From NCBI GenBank assembly GCA_002170885.2, contig NHHR02000003.1:5174-69173 (forward strand): 64,000 nucleotides of DNA, given 5' to 3'. Each line of letters opens with the position of its first letter. Within the stretch, counting starts at the first letter, position 1. Below the pieces are notes generated by a model that worked only from the letters and a program-made list of their open reading frames with translations, had not been told where the DNA came from and ran no database searches. The DNA is from Rhizobiales bacterium TMED168 (GTDB lineage Bacteria > Pseudomonadota > Alphaproteobacteria > MED-G09). Of this stretch, positions 26,907 to 35,989 are shown one piece after another. The position numbers and the translations under genes were made by a program.

Positions 26907-27581
26907 TTAATTTTTTCTAATTAAATTAATTAATAAATTAGCTATTTCATCTGGATTAATGAGTTTATTCTTTTTTTCACCAGGCATGAAGCTAGATCTT
27001 AATTGTGTATCCATGTCATCAGGAATAAAAATATGTGCATTAATATTTGTTAGAGTAATTTCTTTTTTCCAAGTATTTATTAGAGTTTCTAGTCCTATCT
27101 TTGACACATTATATGCGCCCCAATATGGATTTAATTGTTCATTTTTTAAGTCTGATATAAAAATTGCATCAGCACATTCAGATATCTTAAGAAGTGGTTC
27201 AAATGATCTTATTATTCTATAATTAACACTTAAATTTAAATTAATAACCTTATTCCATATTTTTGGATCTAAGTGAGAAATAGGTGTAATTTCGCCAACT
27301 ATTCCAGCGCAACTAACTAATATATCTAACTTACCCCATTTTTTATAAATCTCATTACCTAACAAATCAATTGAACCATTTTCTTCAAGATCAAGGGGAA
27401 CAATGGTAGATTTAGAACCATAGCTTTTAATTTCATCATCCAAATTTTCTAAAGCACTCATGTTTCTTGAAACTAATATAAGTTCTGCACCATTTTTTGC
27501 TAGAGCTTTTGCTACAGATCTTCCAAGTCCTCTTGAAGACCCTGTAACAAGTGCAATTCTATTTTTAAAAATTTCTGACAT
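26907..27581 (-). CDS. SDR family oxidoreductase
   Basis: The 224-residue short-chain dehydrogenase has LVTGSSRGLGRSVAKALAKNGA, VSCAGIVGEITP, and WGAYNVSKIGLE with YxxxK. The usual catalytic Ser segment (DAIFISDL) is less typical. Position next to purF and cvpA matches a gene order seen in alphaproteobacteria, where such an SDR follows purF. It begins 1 nt after the purF stop on the minus strand and meets der convergently with a 4-nt gap. The substrate is unknown. Confidence 0.85.
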   Translation of the reverse strand: MSEIFKNRIALVTGSSRGLGRSVAKALAKNGAELILVSRNMSALENLDDEIKSYGSKSTIVPLDLEENGSIDLLGNEIYKKWGKLDILVSCAGIVGEITPISHLDPKIWNKVINLNLSVNYRIIRSFEPLLKISECADAIFISDLKNEQLNPYWGAYNVSKIGLETLINTWKKEITLTNINAHIFIPDDMDTQLRSSFMPGEKKNKLINPDEIANLLINLIRKN

Positions 27582-29048
27582 TTATAAATTTATTTCATTA
27601 TCGGATAGCAAAGATAATTGTTCTTGTATTTTTTCATCTTTATAATCTTTCAGGTTAGTAGGATAATCACCTGTAAAGCAATGATCTGTGAATTGGGGAT
27701 TTTTATTATCTCTTCCCTTTTTGTATCCCATTGCTTTGTAAATTCCATCAAGAGATAAAAAGCCCAAACTATCTGCACCAATAAATGCACACATATCTTC
27801 AACTGAATGATTTGCAGCCAAAAGTTGTTCAGTTTCTGGAGTATCTATTCCATAAAAGTCTGGAAATTTTATAGGTGGACAAGCTATAAGTAGATGAACC
27901 TCTTTTGCCCCAGCATCTCTCATTAATTGGACAATTTTTACTGATGTCGTTCCTCGAACTATACTATCATCAACTAGAATAATTTTTTTCCCCTTAACAG
28001 AGCTTTTATTTGGATTATGTTTTAATTTTACCGAGGAATGTCTTCCTGATTGACTTGGTTGAATAAAAGTTCTTCCAACGTAATGATTTCTTATAATTGC
28101 TAATTCAAAAGGAATTTTCGATTTTTCTGAATACCCAAGCGCAGCTGGAACACCAGAATCAGGAACTGGAACTACTATATCAGCATCAATTGGAAACTCA
28201 TTGGCTAAAAAACTTCCAAAAGATTTACGGCAATCATAAATTGACTTTCCGTCTAATACAGAATCAGGTCTTGAAAAATAGATATATTCAAAAAGATCCA
28301 ATCTTTTTTCAGTCTTTAAATAGGGGTTAATACTCTGAATTCCTTTTTCTGTAATAATTACGATTTCTCCTGGCTCTATTTCTCTAACAAAATCTGCTCC
28401 AATTATGTCTAAGGCACAAGTTTCTGAGCATAAAATATAAGATCCCTGAAGATTACCTAAAACTAATGGCCTTATTCCAAAAGGATCTCTTGCCCCAATA
28501 AGTTTTTTGTTTGTTAGTATTACCAATGCATAAGCCCCTTCGATTTGAAGCAGGGCATCAACAAGTCTTTTCACTGTTCTGTCAGCGCCTGACCTAGCAA
28601 CAAGTTGAAGGATTGTTTCGGTATCAGAAGTAGATTGAAAAATTGATCCATCTTTAACAAGATCATACCTTAATGATAAAGCATTTGTAATATTTCCATT
28701 ATGGGCAATTGCAAAACCTCCACCCCAAAGATCTGCAAAAAGAGGTTGTATATTTCTATTTACTGTTCCGCCTGTGGTTGAGTACCTATTGTGACCAACA
28801 CTGTTTCTACCATTCAGTCTTTTTATTACAGAAGGTTTTGAAAAATTATCACTTACAAGGCCTAAATGTTTTTCAGATAGGAATTTATCTCCATCAAATG
28901 TTACTATTCCTGCTGCTTCCTGACCTCTATGTTGAAGGGCATGAAGACCAAGCGCTGTTAAAGCTGCAGCATCAGAATGATTATAAACTCCAAATACACC
29001 ACACTCTTCATATAATCTATCATCATCAATTTCTTTATTATTACTCAA
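27582..29048 (-). CDS. purF: amidophosphoribosyltransferase
   Basis: PurF starts purine synthesis by making phosphoribosylamine from PRPP and glutamine. The 488-residue protein has a short propeptide, then the nucleophile Cys in YEECGVFGVYNH (about residue 16), glutaminase motifs HRGQEAAGIVTF and GHNRYSTTG, and the PRPP loop IILVDDSIVRGTTS near residues 350-363. The start is TTG at 29048, overlapping the cvpA stop by 8 nt, with GAGGAT upstream. The cvpA-purF pair is common in proteobacteria. Confidence 0.96.
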   Translation of the reverse strand: MSNNKEIDDDRLYEECGVFGVYNHSDAAALTALGLHALQHRGQEAAGIVTFDGDKFLSEKHLGLVSDNFSKPSVIKRLNGRNSVGHNRYSTTGGTVNRNIQPLFADLWGGGFAIAHNGNITNALSLRYDLVKDGSIFQSTSDTETILQLVARSGADRTVKRLVDALLQIEGAYALVILTNKKLIGARDPFGIRPLVLGNLQGSYILCSETCALDIIGADFVREIEPGEIVIITEKGIQSINPYLKTEKRLDLFEYIYFSRPDSVLDGKSIYDCRKSFGSFLANEFPIDADIVVPVPDSGVPAALGYSEKSKIPFELAIIRNHYVGRTFIQPSQSGRHSSVKLKHNPNKSSVKGKKIILVDDSIVRGTTSVKIVQLMRDAGAKEVHLLIACPPIKFPDFYGIDTPETEQLLAANHSVEDMCAFIGADSLGFLSLDGIYKAMGYKKGRDNKNPQFTDHCFTGDYPTNLKDYKDEKIQEQLSLLSDNEINL

Positions 29049-29598
29049 ATTTTATATCCTCATTTTCTTCAGAAAGGAGATCTTCATTATCGATGTTGTA
29101 TGATTGATAGTTAAAATTTTTTAATTCTGGAAAGATATTAATAAAAAAATTATTTGAATTTTCAATCATTGGAATTATTAAAGATGATTTAACATATAGC
29201 GGTCTTTTATTTATCTCTAAAGATTGAACAAAAATACCAAAAATTAGACTTGCCAATATATAGATTCTTAATACACCAAATAAGAAACCTAGAGCTCTAT
29301 CAATATAACCTATAGAATTTAGTTTAAATAATCTTCCAAGCAATAAGCTAAATAATCTCCATGTTAATAAGGTAAGAATAAAAATTACAGAAATTGTTAT
29401 CAAGTCTGATAATGCCTCAGACTCTATAAATGGCCTTAAATATTCACCAGCCTGAGGCATTAGAAGTATTACTGTTATAAATGATATTAACCAGCCTACA
29501 AGAGAGAGTATTTCCTTAATAAAACCTTGAGTTAAGGCCAACACTCCAGAAACTAACATGGTTAAAACTATTATTATATCTAACAGGCTAGGATTCAT
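29041..29598 (-). CDS. cvpA: CvpA family membrane protein
   Basis: The 185-residue protein has four hydrophobic segments over about residues 5-145, beginning LLDIIIVLTMLVSGVLALTQGFIKEILSLVGW. That is the typical CvpA pattern. A charged C-terminal tail follows. CvpA is named from colicin V production and affects envelope stress resistance; its mechanism is not settled. It overlaps purF, as in many genomes. The 29599-29662 gap to mlaF is AT-rich, with no recognisable site. Confidence 0.9.
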   Translation of the reverse strand: MNPSLLDIIIVLTMLVSGVLALTQGFIKEILSLVGWLISFITVILLMPQAGEYLRPFIESEALSDLITISVIFILTLLTWRLFSLLLGRLFKLNSIGYIDRALGFLFGVLRIYILASLIFGIFVQSLEINKRPLYVKSSLIIPMIENSNNFFINIFPELKNFNYQSYNIDNEDLLSEENEDIKFE

Positions 29599-29662
29599 AT
29601 ATGTCTCTTATTTAAATAAAAAGATATTTATAAATAAATGTTTATTAAGTAAATTGCTATAA

Positions 29663-30415
29663 CTAATTATTACGAACCTTAATTGGACCGTTTGAACTAC
29701 CATTTATAAATTGAATAATGTACTCATTTTTAGTTTTTTCCATTTCACTGATAGTATCACCCCAAATTATGTTTCCGTCATGAAGCATATATACCTTTGA
29801 AGCTATAGTTCTCGCACTAGATATGTCATGTGTTATTGTCAGCGCTGTAGCTCCTAAATCATTTACTCTTTCAATTATAAGTTTATTTATTACATCTGCA
29901 GTTATTGGATCTAAGCCAGTGGTTGGTTCATCAAAAAAAATAATATCCGGCTCCGAAAAAATTGCTCTAGCCAAAGAGACTCTTTTTTGCATACCACCAG
30001 ATAGTTCTGAGGGATACAATTCAGCAACATTTGGGTTAAGCCCGACTTTTTCTAATGTTTCCATGGCTAATAATTTACATTCTTTTTCTGCTATTTTTTT
30101 TTGTAAAGAAATGAAACTAATATTTCTCCATATATTTAAACTATCAAAAAGAGCACCTCCTTGAAAAAGCATACCTATTTTTATATTTTTATTTTGATTA
30201 TAATTAAATTTATTGCTGTAAATTTCTTTTTTTTCAATTTTGATAGTACCGCTATCAGGTCTTAATAATCCTAATAGGCATTTTAATAGAACTGATTTTC
30301 CAGTCCCAGATCTTCCAATAATTACAGCAGACTCACCTTTTTCTATTTTGATATTTAAATCTTTTAAAACTTCGTTATTCTGAAATTTTTTATATAAATT
30401 TTCTATTTCAATCAT
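29663..30415 (-). CDS. mlaF: phospholipid ABC transporter ATP-binding protein MlaF
   Basis: The 250-residue ATPase has GRSGTGKSVLLKCLLG (Walker A, about residues 36-51), ELSGGMQKRVSLARAI (ABC signature), IIFFDEPTTGLDP (Walker B) and TITHDISSA (switch His). GMQKRV and the MlaF-like end, with the ITADVINKLI segment, separate it from other ABC ATPases. It would power phospholipid transport between the membranes with MlaE. ATG 30415 is preferred; a TTG at 30436 overlaps mlaE. Confidence 0.93.
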   Translation of the reverse strand: MIEIENLYKKFQNNEVLKDLNIKIEKGESAVIIGRSGTGKSVLLKCLLGLLRPDSGTIKIEKKEIYSNKFNYNQNKNIKIGMLFQGGALFDSLNIWRNISFISLQKKIAEKECKLLAMETLEKVGLNPNVAELYPSELSGGMQKRVSLARAIFSEPDIIFFDEPTTGLDPITADVINKLIIERVNDLGATALTITHDISSARTIASKVYMLHDGNIIWGDTISEMEKTKNEYIIQFINGSSNGPIKVRNN

Positions 30416-30425
30416 TTTTAACTCT

Positions 30426-31196
30426 TTAAGAAGCAAATAGTAAATTTGTCATTATATAATTTGATCCAAGTATAAGTACTGATGAGCTTACAACGGCATT
30501 CATTGTTGATCTCCCTACACCCTGAGCACCTCCTTGTGAAGAGAAACCATGATAGCAGCCCATCATCGTGATTATAAATCCAAATATCGATGCCTTTATT
30601 AAACCTGAGATAATATCATTTGAATCAAGAAAGATTTCTGTATTTTGGAGATAAACAGAACCATTAAAACCTAAGCTTTGTATTCCAACGAACCATCCAC
30701 CCATAATGCCTATTACATCAGCGAATCCAACTAAAATTGGTAATACTATTATACCAGCGATAACCCTTGGAAATACAAGGTATTCATAAGGATTGGTTGA
30801 TAATGTTTTTAAAGCATCGATTTGCTCCGTTACTTTCATTGTTCCAATTTCAGCTGCAATAGCTGCTGAAACTCTTCCGGCAACAACTATACCTCCTAAA
30901 ACTGGTCCAAGCTCTCTTGTAATACCTAAGGCTACTATAGAAGACACAATTACCTCAGAATTAAATTGACTTCCACCATAATAAATTTGTATTGCCAAAG
31001 CACCTCCAGTAAAAAAAGATGTAAGCGCTACTACTGGAAGAGATAAATATCCAATAGATATAACTTGTTGAACAATATTTTTTAAATACCATTTAGAAAT
31101 TAATGATTTTAATGTGTTAAGAGTAAAAATAAAGAACTTACCAGTTTCTTCAAAAAAATTAATTACAGAAGATCCTATATTAACAAAAATATGCAT
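30426..31196 (-). CDS. mlaE: phospholipid ABC transporter permease MlaE
   Basis: The 256-residue membrane protein contains LPVVALTSFFTGGALAIQIYY, ELGPVLGGIVVAGRVSAAIAAEIGTMKVTEQIDAL near residues 93-127, and a YPEYL-like NPYEYLVFPRVIAG. These define the MlaE/YrbE permease family. It is a minus-strand gene, 5 nt after dnaB's stop and upstream of mlaF. The MlaD substrate-binding component is not adjacent; a mlaD-like gene is at 54724. Confidence 0.93.
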   Translation of the reverse strand: MHIFVNIGSSVINFFEETGKFFIFTLNTLKSLISKWYLKNIVQQVISIGYLSLPVVALTSFFTGGALAIQIYYGGSQFNSEVIVSSIVALGITRELGPVLGGIVVAGRVSAAIAAEIGTMKVTEQIDALKTLSTNPYEYLVFPRVIAGIIVLPILVGFADVIGIMGGWFVGIQSLGFNGSVYLQNTEIFLDSNDIISGLIKASIFGFIITMMGCYHGFSSQGGAQGVGRSTMNAVVSSSVLILGSNYIMTNLLFAS

Positions 31197-31201
31197 AATA
31201 T

Positions 31202-32719
31202 TTAATCCATTCTCTCAGGAATGTATTGATCTCTGGCAAGATCTGAGAATCTTGTAAATTCTTCTGTAAATTGCATTTCAACTGTTTTGACAGCACCATG
31301 TCTATGCTTTTCAATTAAAACAGATGCTTTTCCATGAGCGGCCTCCATTTTATTTTGCCAATCTATATGCTGCTCTGTTCCTACCTCAGGCTCTTCTCTT
31401 CTTAAATAGTATTCTTCTCTATAAACAAACATAACTATATCTGCATCTTGCTCAATAGCACCAGAATCTCTTAGATCAGAAAGCTGAGGTTTTTTATTAT
31501 CGCGATTTTCAACATTTCTAGATAATTGTGAGAGAGCTATTACTGGCACATTTAACTCTTTAGCTAGAGCTTTTAAACCTTGAGTAATTTGAGAAATTTC
31601 TTGAACAATATTACCTCTATATCTATCTGAACCAGTCGTTGCTAGTTGCAAATAATCTACAACAACAAGGGATAATTCCTGATTTTTTTGTTTTAAAGTT
31701 CTTGATAATCTTCGTGCCCTCGAGGACAGAATTCCAATAGGTATTGCACCTGTTTCATCAATGTATAGTGGAGTATTTTTTAGTTCATTTGCAATATTTA
31801 TATAGTTACTAATTTCTCTTTCATCGATTTTACCTTTTCTAACATTACTTGACGAAACTCCTGATTGATCAGAGATTATTCTTGTACTTAATTGCTCAGC
31901 TGACATCTCTAAAGAGAAAAAAGCTACAGCTCCAGGAATTCTTTTTTCATTATCAGATTCATTTAAATCATCTTTAATTGTTTGGTCACTAAAGGATTTT
32001 GCAATATTAAAAGCTATATTTGATGCTAAAGAAGTTTTACCCATGGAAGGTCTTCCAGCTAAAATTATTAAATCAGATTTTTGTAAACCACCCAGTGCTC
32101 TGTCTAAATCAACAAAACCAGTAGCTAAACCAGCTAAACCATCATCTGATGAATATGCAGCTTCAGCGGCTAAAAGGGACTCAGTAATAGAATCCTCAAA
32201 CGAATAAAAACTTTTTCCTGATTCCCCTTTTTGATCTATTTCGTATAATCTAATTTCTGTATTTTCAATTATTTCAGAAACTTCCTTATCTTCATTTAAT
32301 GCGTATGATGAGTGTTCTAAAAATTCAGCAGTTTTAATTAATTGTCTTCTTAAAGAAAGCTCATATATTTCATTTGCAACTTCTTTGATAACTAAGCTAT
32401 GAGCAGCATTAGTAACTAAATTAATAAAGTAGCTTTCAGAATCAAAGTTTTCGTTAGATTCAAATAAAGTTTTAAGAAATAATATGGTAACAGATTTACC
32501 ATTATTATTCATTTGAATTATTTTTTCATAAATTTCCTCGTGGAATGGCTCATAAAAATGAACACCTTTCAAGCCATTTTGAGATACTCTGTCAATTAGT
32601 TCATTATTCTTAATTATTGCCCCTAAAAGTTGTTGTTCTGCTTCAAGATTATGAGGTAATTCAATATTATTGAGTGTATTTTGATCTTTATTTAACTGTA
32701 TTGGAGAAGATTGTTCCAT
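31202..32719 (-). CDS. dnaB: replicative DNA helicase DnaB
   Basis: The 505-residue hexameric 5'-3' helicase has an N-terminal helical domain (NNIELPHNLEAEQQLLGAII) and a RecA-like C-terminal domain: LIILAGRPSMGKTSLASNIA (Walker A, about residues 216-235), FFSLEMSAEQLSTRI, VVVDYLQLA, and ALSQLSRNVENR followed by SDLRDSGAIEQDADIVMF. Two DnaA-box sequences lie in its 77-nt upstream gap. It follows rplI in the same direction. Confidence 0.97.
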   Translation of the reverse strand: MEQSSPIQLNKDQNTLNNIELPHNLEAEQQLLGAIIKNNELIDRVSQNGLKGVHFYEPFHEEIYEKIIQMNNNGKSVTILFLKTLFESNENFDSESYFINLVTNAAHSLVIKEVANEIYELSLRRQLIKTAEFLEHSSYALNEDKEVSEIIENTEIRLYEIDQKGESGKSFYSFEDSITESLLAAEAAYSSDDGLAGLATGFVDLDRALGGLQKSDLIILAGRPSMGKTSLASNIAFNIAKSFSDQTIKDDLNESDNEKRIPGAVAFFSLEMSAEQLSTRIISDQSGVSSSNVRKGKIDEREISNYINIANELKNTPLYIDETGAIPIGILSSRARRLSRTLKQKNQELSLVVVDYLQLATTGSDRYRGNIVQEISQITQGLKALAKELNVPVIALSQLSRNVENRDNKKPQLSDLRDSGAIEQDADIVMFVYREEYYLRREEPEVGTEQHIDWQNKMEAAHGKASVLIEKHRHGAVKTVEMQFTEEFTRFSDLARDQYIPERMD

Positions 32720-32764
32720 AAGAACAACCTATAACTATAACTATAATAAAAAAAGAAAATAATC

Positions 32765-32783
32765 TGTGGATAAATGTGGATAT
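32765..32783. promoter_or_regulatory. two tandem DnaA-box sequences upstream of dnaB
   Basis: TGTGGATAA (32765-32773) is the exact complement of the perfect DnaA box TTATCCACA. A second near-perfect copy, TGTGGATAT, follows at 32775-32783, so the two 9-mers are set 10 nt apart in the same orientation. They lie between rplI and dnaB, 46 to 64 nt upstream of the dnaB ATG. Sites in this place could let DnaA adjust dnaB transcription. Chance matches happen, but a same-direction pair is unlikely. Confidence 0.6.
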
Positions 32784-32796
32784 TGGGGTTAACTTT

Positions 32797-33477
32797 TTAA
32801 GTTCCTGATTTATCTTTATCTTCTTCAGATGGAATATCTTTATTAACCTCTAGAGTAGGCACATCTTCTTCTTGGTCATCTTCTAGATTTACATTTTCAT
32901 CTAAAATAGAGTCCTCATCATTCACATCATCTGGAATAGCACCTTCTTCAAAAATTTCTTCTAAAATAACTTCTTGGTTATCAATTTCAATAACTTTAGT
33001 TGTTTCGCCTTTGATAAGGGAGTCTGCTTCATCAGTACTTCTAGAAATATAAATTGAGATATTTGAAGTTACCTCAGGATGGAGTTTAACTTTTATTACA
33101 TGATGCCCTATTTCTTTAATAGGTCTATCCAAAACAACTTGATTTTTCTCAATTATAAATCCTTCTTCTATTAATTTTTCTTTTATATCTCCAGAATTAA
33201 CTGATCCGTATAGTTGACCCGTATCGCTTGCCTGACGGATAATTACATAATTATTGACAGTAATTTTTTCTGATACTGTCTCAGCCTCAGTTTTGAGTTT
33301 AAGATTTTTAGCTTCAAGGTTAATTTTTTCTTTTTCAAAAAATTCTAGATTTTCTGCATTTGCTCTTAGAGCTTTATTTTTTGGTAAAAGAAAATTTCTA
33401 GCAAAACCATCTTTAACATTAACAACATCTCCCATTTGACCTAAGCGCTCAATTCTCTCTAATAAAATTACGTCCAT
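32797..33477 (-). CDS. rplI: 50S ribosomal protein L9 with long acidic C-terminal extension
   Basis: L9 binds 23S rRNA. The N-terminal domain reads MDVILLERIERLGQMGDVVNVKDGFARNFLLPKNKA, followed by the long helix and a C-terminal domain ending near residue 150 (HPEVTSNISIYISRSTDEAD). The remaining roughly 70 residues are a strongly acidic tail (clusters such as NLEDDQEEDVPTLE). At 226 residues it is much longer than the usual 150. Longer L9 proteins with acidic tails occur in alphaproteobacteria. It is codirectional with rpsF and rpsR. Confidence 0.95.
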   Translation of the reverse strand: MDVILLERIERLGQMGDVVNVKDGFARNFLLPKNKALRANAENLEFFEKEKINLEAKNLKLKTEAETVSEKITVNNYVIIRQASDTGQLYGSVNSGDIKEKLIEEGFIIEKNQVVLDRPIKEIGHHVIKVKLHPEVTSNISIYISRSTDEADSLIKGETTKVIEIDNQEVILEEIFEEGAIPDDVNDEDSILDENVNLEDDQEEDVPTLEVNKDIPSEEDKDKSGT

Positions 33478-33482
33478 TATAA

Positions 33483-33743
33483 TTAATCCATTTGATAGGG
33501 AATTAAAGCAATATATCTTGATCTTTTTATAGCCTTAGAAAGTTCCCTTTGTTTTTTTGCTGAAACAGCTGTAATTCTGCTAGGTATCATTTTCCCTCTT
33601 TCAGAGAGATATTTTTTTAAAAGTTTAGTATCCTTATAGTCAATTTTGGGAGATTTATCTCCAGAAAATGGACAAGTTTTTTTTCTACGAAGAAAAGGTC
33701 TTTTAGTAGGTATCTGAGTAATATTTGGGATTGTGTTATTCAT
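33483..33743 (-). CDS. rpsR: 30S ribosomal protein S18
   Basis: The 86-residue protein contains [39 protein letters not shown] and [21 protein letters not shown], all typical of S18, which binds 16S rRNA beside S6. It is 1 nt after the rpsF stop and 5 nt before rplI, as in the usual rpsF-rpsR-rplI operon. Confidence 0.97.
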   Translation of the reverse strand: MNNTIPNITQIPTKRPFLRRKKTCPFSGDKSPKIDYKDTKLLKKYLSERGKMIPSRITAVSAKKQRELSKAIKRSRYIALIPYQMD

Positions 33744-33744
33744 A

Positions 33745-34107
33745 TTATGAACCTTTGGATGAACTGTATGAGCCTTCTTTTTTTAATGAGGCCTTCATAA
33801 TTGGTGACGACTCTTCGCTTAGATCATCAGTTTTAATTGTCAAGTAACGAAGGACATCTTCATTTAATTTTTGGATTCTTTCTAATTCTTGTATTGCTGT
33901 GCTTGGACTACTTATTCTAATTAGTGAATAGTGTCCTCTTTCACTTTTCTTTATTTTATAGGCAAGATCTCTCAATCCCCAATACTCAGTATAAACTGAT
34001 TTACCGCCATTATCTTTAATAACTGTTTTTATCTCTTCAACAAGATTCTCTACTTGCTGAGGCGCAATTTCGGGTCTAGTAATAAATACATGCTCGTAGT
34101 AAGGCAT
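33745..34107 (-). CDS. rpsF: 30S ribosomal protein S6
   Basis: The 120-residue S6 has [19 protein letters not shown], a [20 protein letters not shown] segment and LRYLTIK, the usual family features. The C-terminal tail is Ser-rich ([21 protein letters not shown]). It is the first gene of the rpsF-rpsR-rplI run. The 34108-34230 gap to divergent fabD is AT-rich; a TTGCAA at the centre may serve a minus-strand promoter but I cannot fix it. Confidence 0.96.
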   Translation of the reverse strand: MPYYEHVFITRPEIAPQQVENLVEEIKTVIKDNGGKSVYTEYWGLRDLAYKIKKSERGHYSLIRISSPSTAIQELERIQKLNEDVLRYLTIKTDDLSEESSPIMKASLKKEGSYSSSKGS

Positions 34108-34230
34108 ATTATTCCTTTATAAAATTATTTAAATTAAAAACTTAGGAATTCTTTAATGTATTAAGCTATAATTTGCAAGTTGTAATAAATTCATTAATTA
34201 ATTTAATTTATATATAATGGAGAATTAAAA

Positions 34231-35172
34231 ATGAAGGCATTTGTTTTTCCAGGTCAAGGAAGTCAATATGTAGGAATGGGATTGGATTTATCAGAGTCAT
34301 TTCCTGAAGCTAAGCAAGTTTTCGAAGAAATTGATGATACTCTAGAACAAAATTTATCTAAAATAATGTTTGAAGGTCCTGAAGAAACTTTAGTTTTAAC
34401 TGAAAATACTCAGCCAGCCCTGATGGCTGTAAGTATTGCGATAATATCAATCTTAAAAAAACGTGGTTTTATAATAGATAAAATTTCTGATATTTTAGCA
34501 GGACATTCCTTAGGTGAATATTCTGCTCTAACCGCTTCAGAAAGTCTATCTTTAAAAGATGCCGCTTTGATTTTAAAAGTCAGGGGCTTAGCTATGCAGG
34601 GTGCTGTACCAAAAAATAAAGGTTCAATGGCTGCAATTTTAGGCTTAAACTTTATTCAAGTATCAGAAATAATTCATAACTATAAACTTCAGAAAAATAT
34701 TTTTATTGCAAATGATAATGCTGATGGCCAAATTGTTTTGTCTGGTCTAAAAAAGGATATTGAAAATTCATTAGATATTTTCAAAGAAAATGGAGCAAGA
34801 AAAGCGATGAAGTTATCTGTTAGTGCACCTTTTCATTGTCCTTTAATGGAACCTGCGCAGAAAATAATGAAAAAGTCTTTAACATCTCTGCCTATATTGA
34901 AACCAAAAGTGCCTGTAATATCAAATGTTACAGTTGATAATTCAAATCTGGAAGAAGAAATTAAGAATAATCTAGTGAATCAGGTTACTGAGATGGTAAG
35001 ATGGCGTGAAACAATGATTAAATTTGTTAATGTTGGTGTTGAAGAATTCTATGAAATTGGAAGTGGGGCTGTTTTATCTAATTTAGCAAAAAGAAGTTGT
35101 CCATCTTTTAAGAGAATGTCTATTGGAAATAAGGAAAATGTTGAGGATCTTCTTTTCAAATTAGAGCAATAA
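34231..35172 (+). CDS. fabD: malonyl-CoA:ACP transacylase
   Basis: FabD loads malonate onto acyl carrier protein for fatty-acid synthesis. The 313-residue protein starts MKAFVFPGQGSQYVGMG, has active-site Ser in AGHSLGEYSAL near residue 92, and the catalytic His in SAPFHCPLM near residue 200. AATGGAG precedes the ATG. fabG follows 9 nt on, making a fab operon with acpP and fabF. Confidence 0.97.
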   Translation: MKAFVFPGQGSQYVGMGLDLSESFPEAKQVFEEIDDTLEQNLSKIMFEGPEETLVLTENTQPALMAVSIAIISILKKRGFIIDKISDILAGHSLGEYSALTASESLSLKDAALILKVRGLAMQGAVPKNKGSMAAILGLNFIQVSEIIHNYKLQKNIFIANDNADGQIVLSGLKKDIENSLDIFKENGARKAMKLSVSAPFHCPLMEPAQKIMKKSLTSLPILKPKVPVISNVTVDNSNLEEEIKNNLVNQVTEMVRWRETMIKFVNVGVEEFYEIGSGAVLSNLAKRSCPSFKRMSIGNKENVEDLLFKLEQ

Positions 35173-35181
35173 GGATTAACA

Positions 35182-35919
35182 ATGATAGATTTAAAAGGAA
35201 AAAAAGTTTTATTAACCGGAGCAAGTGGAGGGCTTGGGAAGGCAATTGCAATTGAATTAGCAAAAAATGGTGCTGATGTTTGCCTTACTGGTAGAAATCA
35301 AATAGAGCTTGAAGACTTGCAAAAAACTATTGGTGGTAAAACTGAGATTGTTTTATCCGATTTATCAAATTCTATTGGAATTACTGATCTTGCTAATACT
35401 GCTCAAGAAAAAATGGGTCAAATAGATATTTTGATAAATAATGCAGGAATTACTCGTGATAATTTATTTATGAGAATGTCCGATGATGATTGGAACGATG
35501 TTATGAATATAAATCTTAATTCTATTTTTAAGCTCACAAAATTGTTGATTAAAGGGATGATTAAAAGAAGATTCGGAAGAATTATAAATATTACATCAGT
35601 AATAGGAGTTGCAGGTGGCGCAGGTCAATCTAATTATTCAGCTTCTAAAGCTGGAATAATTGCCTTGTCTAAATCTCTTGCGCAGGAAGTTGGCTCAAGA
35701 TCAGTAACTGTTAATAGTATAGCTCCAGGTTTCATTGAAACCAATATGACTGCTGGTTTAAATGATGATAGAAAGGAACAAATTTTAGAATCGATAAGTA
35801 TGGGAAGATTAGGAAAACCTGAAGATATATCTGGCGCAGTATGTTTTTTAGCTTCTGATAAAGCAAGCTACATAACAGGTCAGACCTTACATATCAATGG
35901 TGGGATGTTAATGATTTAA
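35182..35919 (+). CDS. fabG: 3-oxoacyl-ACP reductase
   Basis: This is the FabG-type SDR that reduces 3-ketoacyl-ACP with NADPH. The 245-residue length is standard. It has LTGASGGLGKAIAIELA, NNAGITRDNLFMRM, INITSVIGVAGGAGQSNYSASKAG (Ser and YxxxK) and a C-terminal YITGQTLHINGGM, all marks of FabG. Position between fabD and acpP confirms the assignment over other SDRs in the window. Confidence 0.97.
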   Translation: MIDLKGKKVLLTGASGGLGKAIAIELAKNGADVCLTGRNQIELEDLQKTIGGKTEIVLSDLSNSIGITDLANTAQEKMGQIDILINNAGITRDNLFMRMSDDDWNDVMNINLNSIFKLTKLLIKGMIKRRFGRIINITSVIGVAGGAGQSNYSASKAGIIALSKSLAQEVGSRSVTVNSIAPGFIETNMTAGLNDDRKEQILESISMGRLGKPEDISGAVCFLASDKASYITGQTLHINGGMLMI

Positions 35920-35928
35920 TTAATGGAG

Positions 35929-35989
35929 TATTGAAACAGATTATTGTATTACTTGTTTCAATATGCTAAGTCGCATTATATTGTTTCAA
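35929..35989. repeat. three copies of TGTTTCAA between fabG and acpP
   Basis: TATTGAAACA (35929-35938) and its exact complement TGTTTCAATA (35954-35963) form a 10-bp inverted repeat around a 15-nt loop. A third copy, TGTTTCAA, is at 35982-35989. A TATAAT at 35999-36004 follows. There is no T tract after the hairpin, so it is not an ordinary terminator. It could be an attenuator, a processing site between fabG and acpP, or an operator with repeated half-sites. The function is not known. Confidence 0.5.

Noticed and set aside
28709..29107. 132-codon open frame on the plus strand opposite purF and cvpA
   Set aside because: It is antisense to well-supported purF and cvpA, with no recognisable family or ribosome-binding sequence. 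It reads like a shadow of AT-rich coding DNA.
32720..32796. Replication origin at the DnaA boxes
   Set aside because: Only two boxes are present, without a larger cluster or an unwinding region clearly linked to them. Gene context alone does not support an origin.
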